From the NCBI GenBank assembly GCA_963082875.1, contig OY720097.1:5960501-6024500 (forward strand): a stretch of 64,000 nucleotides of DNA, read 5' to 3'. This DNA comes from Corella eumyota (Eukaryota; Chordata; Ascidiacea; Phlebobranchia; Corellidae). Made by a program: the position numbers and the translations under genes. Positions 1-10,499 of the stretch are shown here, piece after piece (within the stretch, counting starts at the first letter, position 1; each line of letters starts with the position of its first letter). The notes beneath the pieces were generated by a model that did not search any database, was not told the origin of the DNA, and saw only the letters and a list, made by a program, of their open reading frames with translations.

Positions 1-149
1 TTATTATTAGCAATATGTAAGTTTTTGCTAAAGTACCTGGCAATGAAAAGATTATAGTGACCAACTGACCAGAGCATTTTTTTAGGAATAATTTTGGTAT
101 CCTTATTATAAAATTATTTTTTAAAGGAAATTTATTGATTTTTTTTTAG

Positions 150-3100
150 TGAGAGAGTTTATGGTGCAAATAGTTGAGGGAATGTTGTACCTTCATGCCC
201 ATGGTATTCTACACCGAGATCTTACACTTGCAAACATGTTACTTGATGATTCCTGTCATATTAAGATTGCTGATTTCGGATTGGCAACTAAGTTAAGTTT
301 GCCAACTGACAAACATTTTACGATGTGTGGAACTCCTAACTTTATCTCACCGTAAGTTTTGCATAAAAAATAAATATTTTGTATTTAACATGGTTTATTG
401 GACTAGAGCTTACCCCAATTTTAATAGTTGTCAGTGTATGGGTTTACTGCTTAAATGTCACAGTTAAAATTAATCAATTTTTTTAAAATTATATCTATTA
501 TGTTTTTAAAAATGTCATGAAAAATTTAGGCTACAAAAATTAAAAATATTTAAAAAAAAATTTTACAATTAAAAAAAATCAACATGGTTTGTTTTTTTGT
601 AATTTTATTGTTTACCTAAAAATCTTGAAAGAGATTTTACTTCCCACAGTGTATATTTATTTTTGCTACAACTCAAGTCATTCAGTTCAGGTTTGTTTAA
701 AAAGATCTAAATGAAACCGTTCTGTTTATTTAGAACCAAACCGTCGGCTTGCGCAACTTAATCTTTTTTTGTACCAAGAAAAATAATTACCTCGTATATT
801 AATTAATCATGATTTATATTCGACAGTTTGTCATTTGTCAAGTGTCGGAATTTAACCGTTACCTTTAAATGGAATAATATCCATGTTCAATATTTACTTA
901 GAGAGCAGGTTGTATTTAAAGTGCGCTTGCGATTTTAAACGTATATGAATACACAGCCATCAGTAGAATTAAAATAAAAAAATAAAAAATATTTTAAAAA
1001 ATGATGGCATTGAATTAAAAGTGAAAATTTAACATTGATAAGAGTGGGTTTAAACCGGTAACAATTCCACGTGGTCTTACTTCCAAATTTCAAACGCGCG
1101 AACATTTGGCGCCGTTAGACTACTAAGATATTCATTACGATTTGCCCATAAGACTAGTCCAGGCATAAACCATATCATTTTTAATCGTCGATAACGTCAT
1201 TACGCTGTTACTTTGTCCATTGTTCGTTTCCCCTTTCTATTATGACGTCACATTGGCACCCGGTAATGCGAGAACAAATAGTAGGCATTGTGGCAATGGT
1301 CACGTGACTAAAATCGGTCGCGTGTGTCGCCCGGACCTGCCCGGGACATTTTTTTGAGACAGATATTCGCGGGTTCGAACCCACAATTGATTTTAAACGG
1401 TTTAAATGTTGTTGGTACAATGTTGTTTGTGTGTGCTTTAACATTGTGGGATTTATTCGAATATTATTATTTAGTGAATTTTTGAATGGTATGGCTAAGC
1501 GTTTGGTATGCTTTTAATTGGATTTAAAAAAATTGCTTTTAATTATATCTTTGTTATTTTTTTCTATTTTTAAAAATTTTTAGAATTATAATTTCATGAC
1601 ACTTTTTTTATTACTTTATTAAATTTTTTTTTTTAAATATGATAAATTTTTTATTGGATGGACTTAACTTTTACGATGCCTGGACTTGTTTAAACTAAAC
1701 CCACTTAAGTGACTTAATTCTCTCTTTATTTAGCCCAATTACTTAACCATGGTCTTGTATTTGAAGAATTCTTTTGTCTGTCAAATCGTAAGCCCTTACA
1801 CTTCGAGGTGTTTTAGCCTAAAAGGCACGTATTTAAACTGAAATAAACACATCAATTTGCTGCGTTATGGCATTTGTATTTGATTTGCACTTTGCAAAGC
1901 AAATAGGAAGATCTGAGAATAAATCGGCCTGTTTTTAACTTTTTTTTGGCAACGCCCTGCACAGTTAAACGTAAAGTAAACAGTTCTATGTAACCGACGA
2001 AAAACTTGAAAATTTTATTGTGCTTAATTTTTTCCGTTGGTTATGATTTTTGGTCCTTTTTTTTATTTCTGGAAAATTTTTTTGGAAAATGTAAAAAACT
2101 ATAATTGTAATGTAAAAAAACGAAAACAATTTTTTAAAATATGTATAGTTTCTCATTTTTATTTCTTTAATATCGGCAAAAATTTTATTTAAAAAAAAAT
2201 TATTTCAATTTTATTTACAAATTCAACACTTTAATTTGCGGCATTTAAAATACCGCTATTTAAATACTAACCCCAAATAACAATTAACACACCTCGCAAT
2301 TTTAACCAATCAAATTCCAACTAATCACGTGTGTTTTAAACAAGCGCGAAAATCGAACATGCCGGGACTCGAACCTCAAACAACAAACTCGGGAGCGTCC
2401 CATGGATATCAAATTAAGCGATCAAAATGCAATTTATATTGTCTTGATAGATAACTGATAGTGTTTGCGTGTAATCTGTTGTCGCAGCGGTTTATTTGGC
2501 AGAGTTTGAATTAGTAAAGCGAGGTAAATAGATTTTGAGTATTGTTATTTTGGTTAAAAACCGCATATTTTACATTAGTATTATGTAATTTAATGTATAG
2601 ATTATGTAAATACTTTCGCTATCGAGGGATAGTATATTACGTTTAACGACTTACCATGTTAATATCGTAAAATATGTAAATTTGTATTTATTTAGCGTAG
2701 ATAGGCTTTATTAGTTCTTAGTAAGGCCAATACTTGTACTTCAATGTAATAACATGTAACTTATTCTAAATTGTGTTTGTTTATTTAAAATTTAAATAAC
2801 GGTTAACATTCTTTATTTAATTTTAGAGAAATAGCGACTAGGAGTGCGCATGGTTTAGAGTCAGACGTATGGTCGTTAGGATGTATGTTCTACACATTTC
2901 TCGTCGGTACTCCACCGTTTGACGTAAGTATTTAACCCTTATTTTATATTACTTTGCTAAAAGCACATCTTTGTATTGAAATAAACTTAAATTTTACTAT
3001 ATTTTGTATGTAGCTATAAACAATCATTATTTTATATACAGCATTTGATTTCTTAATTTTGGTTTTTAATTTTTTTGTACTTTTTAAAAAAAATTATACA

Positions 3101-3332
3101 AAAACTAATTTACTACGTCATAGATTTTCATATGACGTCATAAATTTACAATCATAACGTTATTACTTTACAGACCGATGCTGTAAAAAGTACTTTAAAC
3201 AAAGTGGTGTTGGGAAATTACCATTTACCCGATAGCTTGAGCAAGGAAGCAAAGGATTTGATTGACAGGATGTTGCAAAAAGATCCCAGGGAAAGGATTT
3301 CACTTTCTGCAGTACTCAGTCATTCGTTCATG
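150..3332 (+). CDS. PLK4: PLK4 kinase domain, C-lobe (exons 150-351, 2827-2923, 3174-3332)
   Basis: Carries the catalytic HRD motif (bases 212-220), the metal-binding DFG (272-280), the activation segment with the phosphorylatable Thr of CGTPNF, and the [17 protein letters not shown] helix region. The domain closes with [11 protein letters not shown]. All catalytic residues visible here are intact, so the kinase should be active. The glycine-rich loop and the catalytic lysine lie before base 150. The first exon begins in mid-codon after the acceptor at 148-149. The intron after Pro of FISP is 2.5 kb, far longer than the others in this gene. Confidence 0.95.
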
Positions 3333-6300
3333 GTAACTTAGCAACATTTAAATTTGTTTATTTATAAATAACATGTTTGTTCTGATAACTTTTTTAATTT
3401 TTTTTAACTTGATTTTGGTATTGGCAGTAATTGTAAAATTTTCTTTTCAAAAAAGAAATTTTTTTTTAAAATTTTGTCGTTTAGAAACCAGATACTTGGA
3501 AGGAAAGAGAGGTATCAGTGGATAGTGGTCACCACACAATGACCACTAATTCAACCAACAACTATAGTAGACAGGGCACCATACATTTAAACCAGGACAG
3601 TGGGGCTGGTCGATTACCTCCAAGAACCAGACCCATAGTTGCTTTGCCCCCAAATAAACTTGAAACTGTGTTAGATGTGGGGTCGACTGAAATATATGAG
3701 GATGCTTACAGTGAAATGGGTGAGCCCCCATTTTTGGGTAATCCAGCCCCATTAGCTACCAATAAACTACAAAAATCTAGATCAAGACAAGAAGTATATA
3801 ATCGCCATGAAGGGTCAAATAACAATAGTAATGTGCAACAAAAAGGTGACAGCGACAGTTTATGGGCATCCAGGGCATATGATATGCCAGGTAACAGGCC
3901 ACCAATGTGGCGACAAACCAATAAAAATGACAATGATTCTCGAAACAATGCCCATGGTTACGACAACAGTGTAGATAATAAGGACCCTAGATCAAAATCT
4001 TCTCGACATAGAGTTGATCAGTCGGATGTTAGTTTGTTGCCATCTAAGCCCCTGATTCGAGGAGGAGGTGGACATCATCGACATCAAGGCCAGCCCTCAG
4101 ATCAATCTGGAAGTTACTCCAGGTCTCGGAGAAATCCTTATAACTCGGTCGACAGTGGATCAACTGGAAGTATAAGGAAACATGGAACTCGATACACAAC
4201 ATCAACAGATTCAACTGGATGCGACGACACAAGATGTTATCCTGATGTATCGGGATTGCAGCCAGACGATCTTTTTTATCCTCCTGGAGGAAGTTTTCAA
4301 CCGTATCAAGCCAAGTATGAGCCTGGATGTTATAAATCAAATAACAGCGGATGTGGAAGACCTAAACATCCACCCTCCCCTCCTGTAAGAGATAACCATT
4401 CCTCTAAAGATGATCATTATGATAATAACAACGACCAGCATTCAACATACAAAGATTATAATAATCACAATGAAAATAGATATGGCAACCAAATTAAAGC
4501 AATATCAATGCAAAATATATCACAGTGTGAAGATCAAAGTACACACAGTCAGGTTCTGAGTCGGAGGCAAACAAGGTCTGCCTCTGCAAGGCGTAATCAC
4601 TCTAGTTATCGAAGACATGAACCTTCAAACCAAAGTTGTGATCGCAACAAAACCTCTAGGTACGAAGAAGCATATCATTTAAAAGACAATCCAAGAGGTA
4701 GACCATCTTCAAGAAAAGAAGACAAGGATTTTTATAGCGGAAGTTCTGATCAGACTAAGTCGGAAAAACACAGTCAAATTTCTAAACATGACAGACAATA
4801 TGAGAACTATGATAGGTCCCGAAATGATACTAAAAGTAAAGATGGTGTTCGTGATGATCATTTAAACAGACATCACAACAACCAAGAACAACAAAGTAGA
4901 TGTGAATCTAAATCACTGAACAAAAAATATCAAGGACCTGATTATGTAAGTTTAAAAATCAAACTAATCAGTGCATTATGCCTAACATGATTTTTTTTAA
5001 ACTCAAGTACATTGTTTAACAATATCAAGCACTTGGCTAAGTGGTTAAAATCACTTCATAACCTAATTGCTAATATAAAATGTTATTGTGAAAAAATTAA
5101 AGTTATTTAAAAAATTTTTTTTATGTAAATTATTTTTTTAAAAATTAGGTACGTAGTAAACCACCATCATCTTACACAAGTAACAAGAGTCAACATTCAA
5201 CCACCTCCTCACAAAACAAATTAAGAAAACCCCTCCCTAATATCAACTCTCAAAGGTTAAGGCCAATCAGACAAAAAGCTAAAAACTCCATGGTAAATTT
5301 TTTCCTTTCCAACGAGCGTGCTTAAAAAGATTTAAATTATGTTAAAATTTTTTGCACCCAAAAAAAAATTTTTTTTGCTTTAAATTCAAGGTTTTAATTT
5401 AAATATTTTATTCTTACTTATAGGTTAGTATATTGGGTAGTGGGGAAGTGTGTTTGGAGATAATAACAAGAAAAGAAGGGAAGGATTATGTAACTGAGGT
5501 GTTGTGTGTTTCTGGTGATGGAAGTACAGTTAAGGTAATACAAAGTAAAAGTATTTTATTTTTTTTAAACATTTCAATTAAGCCAAATTAAATTTTTTTT
5601 AAAAAAAATTTTATCAACTTTTTACAGATTTACTCTCCTAGCAAAACAGACCAACTTGGCTGTATTTTGTCAGGGAAACCACCTGACGAACCAGAGAGCA
5701 CAAGAATTTATGTGAAAACTCAAATTCCTGATAAATATTGCAACAAATACAAGTACCTCGCAAGGTAAGAAAAATTTTTGTTTTTAAAATTGGAAATGAA
5801 ATAAATAAAATAAACTCTTTTTTTTTTCGATAAAAAACCTCATTTTTTTTTTAATTTTTAAATATAGATTTGTAGGACTAGTTCGATCTAAAACACCCAA
5901 AGTAACTTTGTTCACCGATTTATCAAAATGCATGCTGATGGAAAATGATCCCGATGCTGATATGGAAATCAGTTTTTACAGCGGTAAGTTGCATTTAAAT
6001 TTGTCCTCAAATTTTTCAATTTTTAATTTATAACATATCGTTCATACATTTGAAACTGCCTATTGATAGTAAAATTTAGACTTTAAAAATGATCTAATTG
6101 TTTAAAAAAAATTTTGCTAGGTGCCAAAATTCAACAAACCAAAGGAAAAATCTTAATTATTGACACATCTGGAAAACTCATAACCTTAAATGCAAGGTCA
6201 CTTGATGATGTGACGCCTGCCGAGGTCACAAACCTCGAGCCAGGCTTACAAGCTTTGTTGCAACATGCTTTGGAGGCCAGAAAAAGGTCACTTGCAATCG

Positions 6301-7331
6301 AAAAGTCGATGAAAACAGTTGAAGAAACGGCAGGTGGAAATATTCCTTACTTTCCAATCACAGTTTCAAGGTTTGTGATTTAGCAGTGAAATTTATAAAA
6401 AAAAATTCTTGTTCTAAAAAAAGTGAAATGCATATTTCTTACAGTTTAGGTGAAATTATTATAAATATAATTTTAGTTAAAAAATCACAATTAAAAAAAC
6501 TTAAAATTTTTGTAAATTTGTAGGAGACCAGCAACAACATCAACAAAAATCCACCCCGACAACAATTTTACCCTCAAAAATTTACCCCAGACTCCAAACC
6601 ACAGTAATAACCCCACCACTAGTTGTCTGACCCCTCGTACTCCCGAGAGTTTACCCTCTGTTGCTCCGACAACGACGTCTCCTAGTATTGCGCCACCAAT
6701 TCACTTCACCGAGTCAGTTTTGTCATATCGCTCGAGTGCAACTCAAATGAGTAGAAACGCAAACTTGACTCCGAATTCTGTGAGGAAATTAGGAAATCTG
6801 AATTCTGTAAAGGCTTCACCAGGTAATGTTTAGTTTTGTTAAAAAATATTAAATATTTTTACAGAAGTTTTTGTAAATTTTGCAATAATATGTCTATAAC
6901 ACTATAAACCCATTCATGCTGTGTTAAATTTTTTTTATTTTTTGTAATTTTAGAATTGCGCAGAAGAATAAATCCCTTAGCTGACGAATTGAAAGTGTCA
7001 AAGTCGGTTGAGATTGCTGGTGTGGGAAGAGCCTCACATTTAAGTACTGGAGATATATGGGTGGTGTATAAGGATAATTGCCAGATACTGGTCCAGTCTT
7101 CTACTACCACAGTAGTGTATGCTAACGCTATGGGACAGCAAGAAAAGTAAGTAAACCTTAATTTTTAATTTTTTAGTGTTTGTGGAAATAAAATTCAATT
7201 TTAATTTTTTTTTAAATAGATTCGGGCAGTCGGCGAGGTTGCCGGAATATGTAAAGGAACGTTTATCTGAGCTTCCAGCCATTGTTGAAATGCTGGTCAA
7301 AGCAACAAGAGAACAATTATCAAACCAATAA
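150..7331 (+). CDS. PLK4: Polo-like kinase 4, 5'-truncated by the window edge (12 exons)
   Basis: Serine/threonine kinase that triggers centriole duplication. Exons in phase: 150-351, 2827-2923, 3174-3332, 3485-4945, 5149-5292, 5424-5534, 5628-5764, 5868-5983, 6121-6370, 6524-6822, 6954-7146, 7220-7331. All junctions are GT-AG and keep one frame, giving 1,092 residues and the stop. About 110 N-terminal kinase residues lie left of the window, so the full protein would be near 1,200 residues, against 970 in human PLK4; the excess is in the linker. The PLK4 call rests on the catalytic loop HRDLTLAN, the DFGLA motif, the segment [18 protein letters not shown], the polo-box stretch [10 protein letters not shown] and a separate C-terminal polo box. 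These separate it from PLK1-3. Convergent with FRAS1, with a 28-kb satellite spacer between them. Confidence 0.96.
352..2826 (+). other. Long PLK4 intron (2.5 kb)
   Basis: Starts GTAAGT and ends TTTTAG. Mostly AT-rich, with a GC- and CpG-richer patch at about 1,040-1,400 that contains TGACGTCA (1,243-1,250), CACGTG and a tRNA B-box-like string (about 1,368-1,384). A second B-box-like string lies on the minus strand near 2,358-2,376. No exon-like reading frame with both splice sites was seen inside. It could hold an intronic enhancer or worn SINE pieces; neither is shown. Confidence 0.75.
3485..5292 (+). CDS. PLK4: PLK4 linker with DSG phosphodegron (exons 3485-4945 and 5149-5292)
   Basis: A single 487-codon exon followed by a 48-codon exon encodes a low-complexity linker rich in Asn, Ser, His, Arg, Asp and Gln, with no recognisable fold. 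Its start has the sequence DSGHHTMTT (bases 3,521-3,547). This matches the DSGxxT degron that beta-TrCP/Slimb binds after PLK4 phosphorylates itself; human PLK4 has DSGHATIST at the equivalent place. The linker is much longer than in vertebrates. Repeated RRH/SRSR/NHN stretches suggest intrinsic disorder. Exon boundaries are confident: AG at 3,483-3,484 and GTAAGT at 4,946, then AG at 5,147-5,148 and GTAAAT at 5,293. Confidence 0.93.
5424..6370 (+). CDS. PLK4: PLK4 cryptic polo box PB1-PB2 (exons 5424-5534, 5628-5764, 5868-5983, 6121-6370)
   Basis: The tandem polo boxes that dimerise PLK4 and bind its centriolar recruiters (CEP152/Asterless and CEP192/SPD-2 in other animals). Landmarks shared with human PLK4 are [11 protein letters not shown] at the start, then [44 protein letters not shown] and [13 protein letters not shown]. 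The length and order match the family. Four short exons with introns of 93-140 bases encode it, and split codons join cleanly at each boundary. Confidence 0.94.
6524..7331 (+). CDS. PLK4: PLK4 second linker and C-terminal polo box PB3 (exons 6524-6822, 6954-7146, 7220-7331)
   Basis: The first exon is a Pro/Ser/Thr-rich linker. The last two encode PB3, which helps relieve autoinhibition and binds STIL in other animals. Landmarks are [35 protein letters not shown] and [13 protein letters not shown], all aligning with human PB3. The protein ends REQLSNQ at the TAA at 7,329-7,331. The stop codon lies inside an AATAAA string (7,327-7,332). Confidence 0.94.
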
Positions 7332-7690
7332 AAATACATTAATCTTAATTTTAAAGCATTAAAGGTACTAATTTTGTATATTAATGTATGTTTTCTAGGA
7401 TTTACAAAACATAACCATAATTTTTACTGACATGATTTTTGCTTGTTAAAAAAATTTACAAAGATATGTAAGAATTTAAACACCTTTAACATTCATTTAT
7501 TGTTTTATTATATTTAGCTGCTAACATGTATTTTATATTTAGTTCCTTCGTTATTATTGTCATGTAAATCTTATCTATTTTATATTAACTAAATGCTATA
7601 TTATATCTTAATACTATATAGAAAATATATTTTTTACTTATTAAGTGCTGTAAACAGATTAAATAAATGCTTATTTAAAAAAATGCAAAC
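7332..7690 (+). other. Probable PLK4 3' untranslated region
   Basis: AT-rich sequence after the stop with no open frame of note. A canonical AATAAA lies at 7,662-7,667, which makes a 3' end near 7,680-7,690 likely. The AATAAA overlapping the stop could allow a much shorter tail. Transcript evidence is lacking, so the end is an estimate. Confidence 0.5.
7662..7667 (+). promoter_or_regulatory. Candidate PLK4 polyadenylation signal
   Basis: Canonical AATAAA, 331 bases after the stop codon and followed by T-rich sequence. Other AATAAA strings lie at 7,327 and near 7,737, so the one used cannot be fixed from sequence alone. Confidence 0.45.
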
Positions 7691-8411
7691 CAAGTATTAT
7701 AGATTTTGATATTTGAAAATGTTAATTTCATATTGAAAATAAAAACGTATAACCATTCGTTTAACCTTTTAGAATTTACTTGTTTTAGTTTTTTGCTGCT
7801 ACTGATTTTATTTCTATTTTATATACAAGAATTGTTAATAAATTTCTTTTTTTCAAAAATTATGAGCCATATTTATAAGTATATCATAGCTTAAGTAAAT
7901 CACTTGTAATATTGTACAACGATTTATATTTAATAAGAACAGTATACACTAAAAAATCTTGTGCGCAAGATATAAAACAATTATCTTTTATAAATCATTC
8001 GGATAAATTGTAATTTAACACACGCAATTCTGTAAAATGTGGTCTGATTTGTTTACATTTTTTCATGTAAATTAAGAGTAGAAGGCGTTAATTAGAAAGG
8101 TTGTTCCGCAGGTACTACGCCTGAACTAAACAAACGTTTACACCGTCATTTGTAAAACGAGTTCACAGCGCCACTAGTTTTGCAATATAATAAATATGGC
8201 AAAGATTATAATATTTTTATTTAATACCTAAATCAGATAGTACAGCATACAAATAGCTTTTAAGAATTAATATTTTCAATACTAGATTTTAAATAAAAAG
8301 AGTTTATTGTTATAGACATAAAAGGTCAAGATAGAGAAATAAATGGTTTTTGCTGTCCTAGAGAAGCGAGGGTAATTTTAGGGTAAATAATTTTATCTTA
8401 ACTTTTCTAAG
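7690..8411. other. Intergenic AT-rich sequence, no gene seen
   Basis: No supportable exon on either strand. A short stretch near 7,885-7,915 (ending CACTTGTAAT) resembles 27,587-27,612, just before the 127-bp satellite. This suggests an old shared segment at the two outer sides of the satellite block. A somewhat richer patch at 8,090-8,175 has no recognisable content. Confidence 0.5.
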
Positions 8412-9570
8412 ATTTCGAACCATAATGATAACATTGACAATAACAATATGTTTTGAAATCAAAGTTTTCGAACAATAATGAAATTTTTTGCGCCCTGAGC
8501 TGGATTTGAACTCGGGGAGATCAATCGAAAGTCGAAGGTAATAACTTTCAAGCTATGAGAGTGGATGGTTAAGCTTTACATTATTGCAACTACCATTTTT
8601 TCAAAAAAAATTAAAACCAAAAAAAAGTTTTTATAATTAACAATAATATCAAGCTTAAAGGTTATAGTTTTTAATTCTGTTTTAATAAAATTAAAACGCT
8701 AAAAGTGTCAATAATGCGATTAAAATACGTTAATATCATATTTCCAACCCTTTTTGTCACTCAAATGAAAATATAATTGATTACAAAGCCATATGACATA
8801 ACCTAACTTAATAATATACAACTAAAAATTAGCTCAAACTTTTGATAAAAATCAAAACAAAATATTTTTTTTAAATATTAATATTCATAAAAGTTATGAC
8901 ACTTTTATTACAAATTGATAAAATCAAACCTTAAATATTATATTTTATCACACGCGCATTGGCCTAACTAACATTTAAGATGAAAGAATTTGCGAAAATT
9001 TTTAGTAGAAAAAAATTTCAGCTAATTTTTATTTTGGAGTTAATTAGGTCACGTAATATTTTTGGCCAATGATATTACATACAAATTAAAAAAAAGTAAA
9101 AAAATTTTAAATCAAAAAATAATTGCTCTGTTAGAACTGCATAGGTCCAATTAACGTCTTTACGAAATACGTTTTAAAAATATTATAATTCATAAAAGGT
9201 ATGAAACTTTTATTAAAATTTTTTGAAATCTCAAAACCTAAAGTATTATAATTTATTAGACGAGTATTGTCCTAACTAACATTCAACATAAAATATTTTT
9301 TAAAATTTTTTAGTAAAACAAAAGTTTAGGCTAATTTTTATTTTGGGTTTAACTAAGTCATGTGATATTTTTGCCAATGAATGATATTGCATACACATTT
9401 TTTATATAAAAAAATTTTAATTTCAAAAAATTTTAATTTCAAAAGTAATTGTTCTGTTAAATCTGCACAGGTCCAATTAACATGTTTACAAAATGTTTTT
9501 TTTAAATATTAATATTCGAAAAAGTTATGAAACTTTTATTAAAAATTTATGAAATCTCAAAACCTAAAAT
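8412..9570. repeat. Left copy of a 1.15-kb direct repeat bracketing the satellites
   Basis: Matches 31,116-32,290 in the same orientation almost base for base over long stretches. In order it shares a start reading ATTTCGAACCATAATGATAA, a tRNA-like stretch, the TTTCCAACCCTTTTTGTCAC segment, and then two to three diverged 311-bp satellite monomers (anchors CCTAACTAACATT at about 8,963, 9,271 and 9,597). The monomers here differ more from the array consensus than array monomers do from each other, as expected at the edge of a satellite array. Confidence 0.8.
8490..8580 (-). repeat. tRNA-derived SINE-like stretch, left copy
   Basis: Read on the minus strand it has an A-box-like CTCATAGCTTGAAAG, and about 35 bases on a good B box (GAGTTCAAATCC). 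That is the spacing of an internal RNA polymerase III promoter. The acceptor-stem halves do not pair, so it is not a working tRNA. The same stretch occurs at 31,195-31,282 in the partner repeat. Its parent tRNA cannot be named from sequence alone. Confidence 0.45.
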
Positions 9571-9857
9571 TTTATATTTAATTAGACGCGCATTGGCCTA
9601 ACTAACATTTAAGATTAAACATTTCGCGAATATTTTCAGTAAAACAAAAGTTTGAGGTAATTTTTATTTTGGGTTTAATTAGGTCACGTGATATTTTTGG
9701 CCAATAATATTGCATACAAATTTTTTGAAAAAAAATAAAAAATTTTAAATCGAAAAATAATTGTTGTGTTAGAACCGCACAGGTCCAATTACCGTGTTTA
9801 CCTAATATTTTTCGAAAATATTAATATTTATAAAAGTTATGGGTCAACTGAAAATGA

Positions 9858-10018
9858 GGGAATGGAAATTGAAGGAACGGAAAATGAAGGAACGGAAAAT
9901 GAAGGAACCGGAAAATGAAGGAACGGAAAATGAAGGAACCGGAAAATGAAGGAACGGAAAAATGAAGGAACCGGAAAATGAAGGAACGGAAAATGAAGGA
10001 AACGGAAAATGAAGGAAA
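9858..10018 (+). repeat. 15-bp iterons, left arm of the foldback element
   Basis: About ten copies of a 15-base unit close to GGAAAATGAAGGAAC, some one base shorter or longer, all in one direction. They face the complementary run at 10,270-10,450. Such subterminal repeats are often transposase binding sites in other elements; that role is inferred here. Confidence 0.85.
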
Positions 10019-10269
10019 GCAAAAAAGGAGAGTGCGTAATCTTAAATACTAAAACGCGGATATACCGTTGACTGTTTATTTAGGTAAAATAGTAAATCAT
10101 TACGCTAAAAATTGATAAGCGATAATGAGTTAATTTTTATTACCCCAGAATACCCTAACTCTCTTCTATAAAATGCCCGTTTATTTCTAAAATAATATTG
10201 ACTTAAATACAAATAAACAGTCAACGGAATTTCCGCGTTTTATTTTTTTAAGATTCCGCCTCTCCTTTT

Positions 10270-10450
10270 TTCACTTTCCTTCAATTTCCGTTCCTTCATT
10301 TTCCGGTTCCTTCATTTTCAGTTCCTTCATTTTCCGGTTCCCTCATTTTCCGTTCCTTCATTTTCCGGTTCCTTCATTTTCCGTTCCTTCATTTTCCGGT
10401 TCCTTCATTTTCCGTTCCTTCAATTTCCGTTTCTTCATTTTCCATTCCCT
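10270..10450 (-). repeat. 15-bp iterons, right arm of the foldback element
   Basis: About eleven copies of the complementary unit (GTTCCTTCATTTTCC), mirroring the left arm. Together the arms could form a long hairpin around a central spacer of roughly 110 bases. Confidence 0.85.
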
Positions 10451-10499
10451 CAAATTCCGCGTCCCCAAAGTTATGATACTTTAATTAAAAATTTATGAA

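Larger units (their letters stand above)
9841..10466. mobile_element. Foldback/MITE-like DNA element with iteron arms, inserted in a satellite monomer
   Basis: A 626-base element with long inverted repeats. The left arm starts GGGTCAACTGAAAATGAGGG and the right arm, read in reverse complement, starts GGGGACGCGGAATTTGAGGG. Behind each tip is a run of 15-bp iterons (GGAAAATGAAGGAAC on the left, its complement on the right). Inside that is a second inverted stretch of about 60 bases (GTTGACTGTTTATTT at about 10,069-10,083, mirrored near 10,205-10,220). The flanking 8 bases AAAGTTAT (9,833-9,840 and 10,467-10,474) are a target-site duplication of satellite sequence. There is no transposase gene, so it is non-autonomous. 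An 8-bp duplication fits hAT, P or Merlin transposases; the GGG tips lean towards Merlin, but the family is not settled. Confidence 0.85.

Noticed and set aside
1360-1390. tRNA gene suggested by a perfect GGGTTCGAACCC
   Set aside because: No A box at proper spacing and no acceptor or anticodon stem; at most a SINE relic.
9837-10022. Reading frame rich in FHFP/PSF repeats
   Set aside because: It is the 15-bp iteron run of the foldback element read in one frame.
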